Program-made: the position numbers and the translations under genes
Notes under the pieces: generated by a model
The model's input: the letters and a program-made list of their open reading frames with translations, nothing else
The model's database searches: none
What the model was told of the DNA's origin: nothing
Assembly: GCF_013304385.1 (NCBI RefSeq)
Contig: NZ_JAAITU010000010.1
Span: 1-64,000, forward strand
Direction of reading: 5' to 3'
DNA from: Blautia glucerasea
Lineage (GTDB): Bacteria; Bacillota; Clostridia; Lachnospirales; Lachnospiraceae
DNA: 64,000 bases
Part shown: one piece after another, positions 13,734-20,823 of the stretch
Layout of the letters: every line of letters begins with the position of its first letter
Position numbering within the stretch: position 1 is the stretch's first letter

Positions 13734-14375
13734 ATGGAACATATTACACTTTTTACAAAAATTTCACCAGAGGAGCAGGAGTTGATGCGGGTTTGCTTCT
13801 GTGCAAGGGAAACAACCTATCAGAATAATGAAACCATCATGGAATATTCTTCTGTTATGAAAAAGATTGGGCTGATGATGGAGGGACAGGCGCTTTTGTA
13901 CTGTTGCGACGCAGATGGGAATGAATATATTATAGATGAATTGAAGAAGGACAGTGTTTTTGGGGAACCTTTTCTATTATCCGGGGATTCACAGCATTAT
14001 TATGTGCGTGCCCAAAAAATGGCACGGGTAATGTTTATTGATTATGAACATGTGATCAAGCGATGCGAAAAAGCCTGCTGGCATCACAGCCAGATGGTCA
14101 GCAATCTACTTCAGATGACTGCCCTGCATGCCGGGCAGCAGACAAACCGGATTTATATGCTTTCCAGATCGACTACACAGAAGAAGCTTCTTGCTTATCT
14201 GAACTGCATAGCCGCTGAAAAGCATAAAAAAGATATTACAATATCAATGTCTTATACAACTCTGGCCCAGTATCTGGGAGTGGACAGAAGTGCTATGATG
14301 CGTGAGCTGAAAAGCCTGGAGGATCAGAAGATCCTGCACAGGGAAGGGCGCATCATCCATCTGCTGACAGAATAA
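13734..14375 (+). CDS. Crp/Fnr-family regulator divergent from the flavodiiron gene
   Basis: The 213-residue protein has an effector-binding barrel (NNETIMEYSSVMKKIGLMMEG, DELKKDSVFGEPFLL), a dimerisation helix and a Crp-type helix-turn-helix (ISMSYTTLAQYLGVDRSAMMRELKSLEDQKI). Cysteines are scattered (FCARE, LYCCDADG, RCEKACWHH), so an iron-sulfur or heme sensor cannot be judged from sequence. The divergent position and shared palindrome suggest that it activates the O2/NO-detoxifying flavodiiron protein in response to oxidative or nitrosative stress, as HcpR-like regulators do; this is inference. ATG 13734 follows AGGGAGG. Confidence 0.88.
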   Translation: MEHITLFTKISPEEQELMRVCFCARETTYQNNETIMEYSSVMKKIGLMMEGQALLYCCDADGNEYIIDELKKDSVFGEPFLLSGDSQHYYVRAQKMARVMFIDYEHVIKRCEKACWHHSQMVSNLLQMTALHAGQQTNRIYMLSRSTTQKKLLAYLNCIAAEKHKKDITISMSYTTLAQYLGVDRSAMMRELKSLEDQKILHREGRIIHLLTE

Positions 14376-14425
14376 GCGTTCCTGTTCCTTGGCACAGAGC
14401 ATTAAAAGGACGTATTTATATATTT

Positions 14426-15028
14426 TTACTGGATTACTTTTTTGATGGCATCATAAAGCTCATCATAAGTCTCAAAAGCAGGAATGTCCGGGTATTCAGC
14501 CTTAATAGCATCTGTGCTCTTAAACAGGAAGCCTGCTTTGCTGGCCTGGATCATGCCCAGATCATTATGGCTGTCTCCGCTGGCAATAGTGTCATAGCCG
14601 ATAGACTGAAGGGCTTTTACAGTAGTATATTTTGATTTTTCGCAGCGCATTTTAAAATCAAGGATCTCACCATCAGGGGCAACTACCAGAGAGTTGCAGA
14701 AAATGGTAGGATATCCCAGCTTTTTCATTAAAGGTCCTGCAAACTGGGAAAAAGTATCACTGATAATGATCACCTGGGTCAGTTCTCTTAACTTGTCCAG
14801 AAATTCTTTTGCTCCGGGAAGCGGATCGATCTTTGCGATGGTTTCCTGGATCTCTTTCAGGCCAAGGCTATGCTCTTTCAGAATCCCAATACGATATTTC
14901 ATAAGCTTATCATAATCCGGCTCATCTCTGGTGGTGCGCTCCAATTCTGGAATGCCGGTCTCTTTGGCAAATGCGATCCAGATTTCCGGTACTAATACAC
15001 CTTCCAGATCTAAACATACGATTTCCAT
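14426..15028 (-). CDS. thrH: ThrH-type phosphoserine phosphatase / homoserine phosphotransferase
   Basis: The 200-residue HAD-superfamily enzyme starts with CLDLEGVLVPEIW (nucleophile D7, with Glu in place of the usual second Asp, as in ThrH). It continues with the SerB-like cap and IIISDTFSQFA, and ends with the Lys motif and GDSHNDLGMI. ThrH removes phosphate from phosphoserine and can transfer it to homoserine, linking serine and threonine synthesis. The gene is alone and convergent with the Crp/Fnr gene; the 50 bp between them show no strong hairpin. Confidence 0.88.
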   Translation of the reverse strand: MEIVCLDLEGVLVPEIWIAFAKETGIPELERTTRDEPDYDKLMKYRIGILKEHSLGLKEIQETIAKIDPLPGAKEFLDKLRELTQVIIISDTFSQFAGPLMKKLGYPTIFCNSLVVAPDGEILDFKMRCEKSKYTTVKALQSIGYDTIASGDSHNDLGMIQASKAGFLFKSTDAIKAEYPDIPAFETYDELYDAIKKVIQ

Positions 15029-15254
15029 TTTTCCTCCGTTCTGAAGGGGCTGTAGTGTGTCAGTCCCATCCTTGCAAGTATTTTATTAAAACATCCTTAT
15101 TATAGCGAAAAAAGACAGAATCCGCTATATAAAATTGCAGTTAGTTCATTTTAGGGCCTGAAGTGGTTCTAAAAAAATATGAAGAATAACTAGATGAATT
15201 ATGATAGAATAAAAACAGTTAAAAGGAAAAATCCTGTAATTTTGGGAAACGACC

Positions 15255-15292
15255 TAAAAGTGCACATGTTCAGTAGAAATATGCTATACTTG
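15255..15292 (+). promoter_or_regulatory. Possible promoter of the type I restriction-modification locus
   Basis: TATACT (15285-15290) with a weak TGCACA 18 bases upstream (15261-15266) lies about 45 bp before hsdM. The rest of the 305-bp gap (15029-15333) separates the divergent thrH and hsdM genes, is AT-rich and shows no gene. Confidence 0.4.
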
Positions 15293-15333
15293 TTTTAGAT
15301 TAATTTTTATGAACGTATGATGGAGGAGAGAAA

Positions 15334-16932
15334 ATGGCTGAGGTGGAGAATGGCAAGGATTTAATTAGTGTATTATGGAGTGGAGCAGATATACTTCGTT
15401 CCAAGATGGATGCAAATGAGTATAAGAATTATCTTTTGGGCATTGTATTTTATAAATATTTATCGGATTCATTTCTTATCAAAGTATATGATCTGATTTG
15501 CGATGCCCGTCCACAAACATTAAAGGAAGCATTGGATGCTTATGTAGAAGAATTAAAAGGAGAAGATGCAGAAGAACTGAAAAAAGAAATGCAAGATCAG
15601 TATCATTACGTGATTGAACCTGAACTTACATATACTTATTTTGCCGATGCAGCCAGAAACAATTCGTTTAATCGTGAACAGCTTCAGAAGGCATTTAATA
15701 ATATTGAGCAGAGTGATCAGATATTTGCAGATTTGTTCGCTGATATTGATTTGTATTCCAACCGCCTGGGAACAGGAGATCAAAAACAAAGTGATACGGT
15801 TGCCAGCCTGATTAAGGAAATTGATAAGGCAGATTTGCTTAATTCAGATGCAGAAATATTAGGAAATGCTTATGAATTTCTGATTGGACAATTCGCCTCT
15901 GAAACAGGAAAAAAAGCCGGAGAATTTTATACACCGCAGGCAGTATCAAAAATATTAACTAAAATTGCCATTGCGGGACAGGAAGATAAAACCGGATTGT
16001 CTGTATATGATCCTTGTATGGGATCCGGTTCACTGCTTTTGAATGCAAAGAAGTATTCATCCACACCTGGATACATTAAATATTACGGGCAGGAAATGAA
16101 TACATCCACATATAATCTGGCAAGGATGAACATGTTTTTACATGGGGTTGATCCGAATAACCAGCATTTGAATAATGGAGATACTCTTGATGGAGATTGG
16201 CCTACAGATGAGGAAACTGATTTCAATATGGTTCTTATGAATCCTCCATATTCAGCAAATTGGAGTGCAGCAGCTGGCTTTTTACAGGATGAAAGATTCA
16301 GTGATTACGGTGTATTGGCACCAAAATCAAAAGCAGATTATGCATTTTTGCTTCATGGATTGTATCATTTGAAAAGTAATGGAACAATGGCGATTGTTCT
16401 GCCCCATGGAGTCCTTTTCCGTGGTGCGGCAGAAGGCAAAATCAGAGAAAAACTGCTTCGTTCCGGAAATATATATGCCGTGATCGGATTGCCTGCAAAT
16501 CTGTTTTATAATACATCAATTCCTACCTGTATCATTGTGCTGAAAAAACACAGAGACGGCAGGGATGTATTGTTTATAGATGCTTCTAAGAAATTTAATA
16601 AAGGCAAGAAGCAAAATGAAATGACCGATGAGCATATTAATGCTGTGATTGATTTATATAGTCAAAGAAAAACAGTAGAAAAAGAGGCTTATCTTGCCAG
16701 CTTTGAGGATATTGAAAAGAACGATTTTAACCTTAATATTCCCAGGTATGTTGATAATTTTGAAAAAGAAGAAGAGGTTGATTTATCCGCACTCTTATCA
16801 GATATGAAAAAGACTGATGATGAACTGGAACAGGTGCAGGGAGAGTTTGTGTCACTTCTTAAAGAATTGACGTCAACCGATGAAACAACAATGTCGCTGT
16901 TGAATGATTTGATCGAGAAGATGGGGGTATAA
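15334..16932 (+). CDS. hsdM: Type I restriction-modification methyltransferase subunit HsdM
   Basis: The 532-residue protein has the N-terminal HsdM helical domain (VLWSGADILRSKMDANEYKN) and the N6-adenine methyltransferase core. The AdoMet loop is DPCMGSG (residues 226-232) and the catalytic motif NPPY lies at 303-306. It joins HsdS to modify the recognition sequence and HsdR to restrict. ATG 15334 follows GGAGGAGAG. hsdS begins two bases after the stop, so the two are co-translated. Confidence 0.97.
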   Translation: MAEVENGKDLISVLWSGADILRSKMDANEYKNYLLGIVFYKYLSDSFLIKVYDLICDARPQTLKEALDAYVEELKGEDAEELKKEMQDQYHYVIEPELTYTYFADAARNNSFNREQLQKAFNNIEQSDQIFADLFADIDLYSNRLGTGDQKQSDTVASLIKEIDKADLLNSDAEILGNAYEFLIGQFASETGKKAGEFYTPQAVSKILTKIAIAGQEDKTGLSVYDPCMGSGSLLLNAKKYSSTPGYIKYYGQEMNTSTYNLARMNMFLHGVDPNNQHLNNGDTLDGDWPTDEETDFNMVLMNPPYSANWSAAAGFLQDERFSDYGVLAPKSKADYAFLLHGLYHLKSNGTMAIVLPHGVLFRGAAEGKIREKLLRSGNIYAVIGLPANLFYNTSIPTCIIVLKKHRDGRDVLFIDASKKFNKGKKQNEMTDEHINAVIDLYSQRKTVEKEAYLASFEDIEKNDFNLNIPRYVDNFEKEEEVDLSALLSDMKKTDDELEQVQGEFVSLLKELTSTDETTMSLLNDLIEKMGV

Positions 16933-16934
16933 TT

Positions 16935-18107
16935 ATGGGAAAACCTAAGATCAGATTTAAAGGTTATACCGATGAGTGGGAACAGCGTAAGTTCGGAGAA
17001 ATAGTAGAAAAATATGAAGATCCGGTAGAAACTCCAACAGAAGGTTATACGAGACTTGGAATTAGAAGTCATGCTAAAGGAACATTTCATAGTTATGTTG
17101 AAAAGGGAAAAGAACTTGAGACAGCTAAAATGTTTCGAGTAGCAGCGGACAAATTCATTGTGAACATTACATTTGGATGGGAACATGCAGTAGCAATTAC
17201 TGATGAAAATGATGCTGGAAAGCTTGTTTCTCATAGGTTTCCACAATATAGCTTCAACGCAGGGATGGTTCCAAAATTTTTTAGGTATCTGATTCTTGAT
17301 GAAAACTTTAAACATCATTTGGAATTATCCTCACCAGGAGGAGCCGGAAGGAACAGGGTTTTGAAATTAAGCGATATGCTTGAATACAAAATGAATTTTC
17401 CATCTGAAGCAGAGCAGAAAAAAATAGCTGCGTATTTTGATGATTTGGATAACCTCATCACTCTTCACCAGCGAAAGTATGAGAAAACTCAGAAATTAAA
17501 AAAATACATGTTGCAAAAAATGTTTCCTCAAAATGGGAGAAAAGTTCCGGAAATACGATTTTCTGGCTTTACTGAAGAGTGGGAACAGCGTAAGTTGGGT
17601 GAAGTAGCACAATGCCTAGATTCCGAACGAATTCCAATAAACGCTGAAGAAAGAGAAAAAATTCCTGGAGAAATTCCATATTATGGAGCTGGTAATATAC
17701 AAGGGTATATAAATAAGTTTTTATTTGATGAGGAACTCGTTTTATTATTGGAAGATGGAGATGCATTTGATGATTTTAGAACAAAGGAAATTGCCCAGTA
17801 TATATGTGGAAAAACGTGGGTAAATAATCATGCACATGTGTTGCGTCCGTTGGGAAGTGCATATTTTTTATATAGCATTTTAGCACATAAAGATATACGA
17901 AATTGGGTTCAGTTAGCAGGTTCAAGCAGGAAAAAACTTGTTCAAAAATCCATGCTTAATATAGAATTAATTATGCCAAAACTCAAAGAACAGCAGAAAA
18001 TAGGCAACTATTTTAGAAATCTCGACCACCTCATCACTCTTCACCAGCAGAAGTGCGATGAATTACGAAATGTTAAGAAATTTATGCTGCAAAACATGTT
18101 TATATAG
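16935..18107 (+). CDS. hsdS: Type I specificity subunit HsdS (expressed copy)
   Basis: The 390-residue protein has two target-recognition domains, each opened by EWEQRKFG/EWEQRKLG and closed by conserved helices with LITLHQ. Domain 1 spans about residues 15-179 and domain 2 about 216-371. Each domain reads one half of the bipartite DNA site and the helices set the spacing. The domains are bounded by short direct repeats (TGGGAACAGCGTAAGTT at 16977 and 17580; ATCACTCTTCACCAG at 17457 and 18033). The same repeats occur in a second, start-less hsdS at 19807-20823, always in the same codon phase, so domains can be exchanged by recombination without loss of frame. Confidence 0.96.
   Translation: MGKPKIRFKGYTDEWEQRKFGEIVEKYEDPVETPTEGYTRLGIRSHAKGTFHSYVEKGKELETAKMFRVAADKFIVNITFGWEHAVAITDENDAGKLVSHRFPQYSFNAGMVPKFFRYLILDENFKHHLELSSPGGAGRNRVLKLSDMLEYKMNFPSEAEQKKIAAYFDDLDNLITLHQRKYEKTQKLKKYMLQKMFPQNGRKVPEIRFSGFTEEWEQRKLGEVAQCLDSERIPINAEEREKIPGEIPYYGAGNIQGYINKFLFDEELVLLLEDGDAFDDFRTKEIAQYICGKTWVNNHAHVLRPLGSAYFLYSILAHKDIRNWVQLAGSSRKKLVQKSMLNIELIMPKLKEQQKIGNYFRNLDHLITLHQQKCDELRNVKKFMLQNMFI
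16977..16993 (+). repeat. hsdS direct repeat, copy R1
   Basis: TGGGAACAGCGTAAGTT encodes WEQRK at the start of recognition domain 1. The TGG codon is in frame. The closing repeat of this domain, ATCACTCTTCACCAG, is at 17457-17471. Confidence 0.95.
17580..17596 (+). repeat. hsdS direct repeat, copy R2
   Basis: This is an identical 17-mer at the start of recognition domain 2, 603 bp (201 codons) after R1. The closing repeat is at 18033-18047. Confidence 0.95.
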
Positions 18108-18198
18108 AAAACTATGATTATCATATTGAGATTGAGACAAGAATAAATAATCCTAATGAGAGAGGCGTTTTTGGCAGCAAAACAGGAGGACTTACGAT
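18108..18198 (+). pseudogene. Short coding-like remnant between hsdS and the island
   Basis: One frame here reads ENYDYHIEIETRINNPNERG and then GVFGSKTGGLTIC without a start and stops inside the next gene. It looks like the tail of a lost protein of unknown identity, left at a recombination joint. Low certainty. Confidence 0.3.
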
Positions 18199-18711
18199 AT
18201 GCTTAAACGAAAGCCTATAGTTAGGCATGTTAAAGACATAGAAAGAGTGAGGCGGTCAATGGCAATAGTTTCGTGGAATGAGGATGATTTGTTTTATGTA
18301 TGTTCGATGATTGAGTTTGTAGCAAGAAAAATATGTAATAAAAGAAAAGATATTGTGGCAAAAATGTCAGATAAAGCGTTAGAACATCAATGGAAAGTAG
18401 CAGGAGTAAATCATTGTCTTTCATTTGAACAGGTATGTGATGAATGGATTGAGAAATATGGAATAGAAGAAGATGAATTTGATAATGTTGCAGCTTGCAG
18501 ATATAGCGCTCCAACTGTAACTTCCATAGGACGTGTATACCAAACATTAATTTTGGATGTTATGGGATTATACGAAAATGTAATTGAAGCAATAAAAAAA
18601 GTTTTTGGCTCGTTTATTAGTGATGAGCTTTCTAATTTTAATTCAAGCGTGTATTATAGCAATCCGGATCATATAAAATGTTCATATGAAGCAGGAATGA
18701 TATTAGACTAA
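18199..18711 (+). CDS. Hypothetical protein in the hsdS island
   Basis: The 170-residue soluble protein starts at ATG 18199 after CAGGAGGA. It is predominantly helical, with SWNEDDLFYVCSMIEFVARK and HCLSFEQVCDEWIEKYGIEE as notable segments and no signal peptide or membrane helix. I recognise no family. It lies between the expressed hsdS and a DUF3791/DUF3990 toxin-like pair, so it may belong to the same accessory island. It could be an additional antitoxin-like or regulatory partner, but that is guesswork. Confidence 0.6.
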   Translation: MLKRKPIVRHVKDIERVRRSMAIVSWNEDDLFYVCSMIEFVARKICNKRKDIVAKMSDKALEHQWKVAGVNHCLSFEQVCDEWIEKYGIEEDEFDNVAACRYSAPTVTSIGRVYQTLILDVMGLYENVIEAIKKVFGSFISDELSNFNSSVYYSNPDHIKCSYEAGMILD

Positions 18712-18792
18712 AAATTTATCATTATTATGTTACCAACATGTACTTACAGTGTTTTATGATTACAGAAGTTCAGCATAATGAGGAGATTTTGA

Positions 18793-19011
18793 ATGAGTGA
18801 GCAGAAAAGGAAAATTGGATTTACAGTTGCATGTGTAAATGAATTTGCCAATAAGCATGATCTGAGTATTCAAGAGGCATTTCAATACCTTTTTCAATTT
18901 AAAGGTATAGCTTTTATTAAGGAAAACTATGATGTGGAGCATACCTTGGATTTTGAAACAATATTAGAAGATTTAGGGATTTTATGTAGGAAAAATGGAG
19001 GTACATTATGA
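18793..19011 (+). CDS. DUF3791-family small protein, likely antitoxin partner
   Basis: The 72-residue protein matches the DUF3791 pattern, a small helical protein (FTVACVNEFANKHDLSIQEA, then FIKENYDVEHTLDFETILED). Such proteins are regularly encoded directly before DUF3990 proteins. Here the stop codon overlaps the start of the DUF3990 gene by 4 bp, a tight coupling typical of toxin-antitoxin pairs. Its role as an antitoxin is inferred from this arrangement. ATG 18793 has ATGAGGAG upstream. Confidence 0.75.
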   Translation: MSEQKRKIGFTVACVNEFANKHDLSIQEAFQYLFQFKGIAFIKENYDVEHTLDFETILEDLGILCRKNGGTL

Positions 19012-19520
19012 GATTGTACCATGGGAGTAATATAGCGATTGATAATATAAATCTGGCAATGTGTAGACCATATAAGGATTTTGGACAGGGATTTTATTTG
19101 ACAGATATTGAAGAACAAGCAAAAAAAATGGCGGCAAGAGTAGCCAGAATTTATGGAAAAACGCCGATTATAAATGTTTATGAGATAGATGATGATTTTA
19201 AAGCTTTAGATAATCTCAGGATCAAAGATTTCGGTATACAGACAACAGAAGAATGGGCAAGGTTTGTAATGAATAACAGAAGCAGGGACTTCATAGATGT
19301 AAAAGATATTTTGTGTAACAAAGATAATAAGTATGATATTGTTATAGGCCCTGTTGCAGACGATAATATGGCATTATTGTTTCGGCAATATGAAAATGAA
19401 ATTATTGATTTTGAAACACTGTTAAAGGGAATGATTTATAAAAGAACTTCTTCTCAGTATTCTTTTCATACGGAAAGAAGTGTGGCATTTTTGCGAAAGG
19501 TGGCGAGTAAAGTTGTCTAA
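19008..19520 (+). CDS. DUF3990-family protein, putative ADP-ribosyltransferase-like toxin
   Basis: The 170-residue protein begins with LYHGSNIAIDNINL and has DFGQGFYLTDIEEQAKKMA. The H-G near the N-terminus and the Y-x-T of the second segment resemble the NAD-binding H/Y positions of ADP-ribosyltransferase folds, to which DUF3990 has been related. A Glu-rich C-terminal part (YENEIIDFETLLKGMI) may supply the catalytic acid. Overlapping DUF3791 and third genes form one operon. A toxin role is inferred from the family context and gene arrangement, not proven by sequence. Confidence 0.75.
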   Translation: MRLYHGSNIAIDNINLAMCRPYKDFGQGFYLTDIEEQAKKMAARVARIYGKTPIINVYEIDDDFKALDNLRIKDFGIQTTEEWARFVMNNRSRDFIDVKDILCNKDNKYDIVIGPVADDNMALLFRQYENEIIDFETLLKGMIYKRTSSQYSFHTERSVAFLRKVASKVV

Positions 19521-19743
19521 AAAGGATCAGTTGGTGGAATATGCTGTACAGGATATTGTTGACATGATTAGCATCGATCAAAATATAGAATATGATGAGG
19601 CTATGAATAAATTTTATAATTCTGAAGTCTTTGTAAAGCTTCTGGATAAGGAAACGGGATTGTATTTGGAAAGCCCTGAATACGTGTACGATTTATTTAA
19701 AGATGAAATGAATTTTGGACACATTATCCAGGCGGAAATTTAA
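19513..19743 (+). CDS. Small partner protein of the DUF3791/DUF3990 operon
   Basis: The frame gives a 76-residue acidic protein (LVEYAVQDIVDMISIDQNIE, LYLESPEYVYDLFKDEMNFG). It has no ATG at the front. TTG 19513 is the best start, because GAAAGGTGG lies just upstream and the gene then overlaps the DUF3990 end by 8 bp. The helical sequence resembles DUF3791-type partners. It would form the third member of a three-gene module. Confidence 0.65.
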   Translation: MSKKDQLVEYAVQDIVDMISIDQNIEYDEAMNKFYNSEVFVKLLDKETGLYLESPEYVYDLFKDEMNFGHIIQAEI

Positions 19744-19809
19744 TAAAATAATGCGATTACTGATTTTCAGTGAGAGTGTTTGAATTAGTAGTTTTGAGGC
19801 TCAAACGAT

Positions 19810-19826
19810 TGGGAACAGCGTAAGTT
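19810..19826 (+). repeat. hsdS direct repeat, copy R3
   Basis: This is the same 17-mer as R1, R2 and R4, at the front of silent domain 3 and in the same codon phase. The closing repeat is at 20227-20241. Confidence 0.95.
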
Positions 19827-20280
19827 CTCGGATGTGGTAGACATTGGAAGCGGAATGGACTACAAACATCTTGAAGAAGGCGATATTCCAGTATATGGAA
19901 CAGGTGGATACATGCTCAGTGTAAATAAAGCGCTTTCAGATGATAAGGATGCCGTTGGCATTGGACGAAAGGGTACAATAGATAAGCCATACATTTTAAA
20001 AGCACCATTTTGGACCGTAGATACGCTATTTTATTGTATTCCGAAGGAAAACTACGACTTGGATTTTACAAGCTGTATTTTTCAAAATGTTGATTGGAAG
20101 AAAAAGGATGAATCCACAGGTGTACCAAGCCTTTCTAAAGTAATAATAAATAATGTTGAAACAGCAACACCAACATTTGATGAACAGAAGAAAATTGGAA
20201 ATTATTTTAGAAGTTTCGACCGCCTTATCACTCTTCACCAGTGTAAGTTATATTTTTTTCATGGAAAAAGAAAATTCTCT

Positions 20281-20297
20281 TGGGAACAGCGTAAGTT
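20281..20297 (+). repeat. hsdS direct repeat, copy R4
   Basis: This is the same 17-mer at the front of silent domain 4. The closing repeat is at 20725-20739. Confidence 0.95.
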
Positions 20298-20823
20298 AGA
20301 TGATGTAGTTGAATTTCTTGATACAATGCGAAAACCTTTAGAAGGTGCAAAACGCATTCCTGGTCCTTATCCATATTATGGAGCCTCTGGAATTGTTGAT
20401 TATGTAGATGGATATTTGTTCGATGAAGAGTTGATATTGTTAAGTGAAGATGGTGCCAATATTACCGACAGAAATTATCCGGTATGCTTTCTAGCAAGCG
20501 GAAAATACTGGGTAAATAACCATGCTCATGTTCTTCGTACAAAGCAAGAAAATGAAAATAATTTTATTTGCAATTCATTAGAACGAAAAGACTATACACA
20601 ATACAATACAGGAATGGCAATGCCAAAACTTAATAAGGAAACATGTAAAAAAATCCCTATTTCATGCCCTAGATTTGAAGAACAGAAAAAAATTGGAGAC
20701 TATTTCAGAAGCCTCGACCACTTCATCACTCTTCACCAGCGCCAGCTGAATAACTTAAAAAAACTGAAAAAAATATGCCTTAAAAAGATGATGTACGAGA
20801 ATAATACAAAGGAGAAGGAAATT

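Larger units (their letters stand above)
19807..20823 (+). pseudogene. Start-less (silent) hsdS copy with two recognition domains, in frame with hsdR
   Basis: The frame carries two full recognition domains, again each between WEQRK and LITLHQ/FITLHQ. Domain 3 spans 19810-20241 and domain 4 spans 20281-20739. A TGA at 19795 closes the frame just upstream, and the first possible start (GTG 19834) has no ribosome site, so it is probably not translated by itself. Domain 3 differs clearly from domains 1 and 2, while domain 4 is related to domain 2 (PYYGA, FDEEL and WVNNHAHVLR are shared). There is no stop between the last helices (LKKICLKKMM) and the first codons of hsdR. It looks like a donor store for specificity switching, or the scar of an earlier switch. 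Confidence 0.8.
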
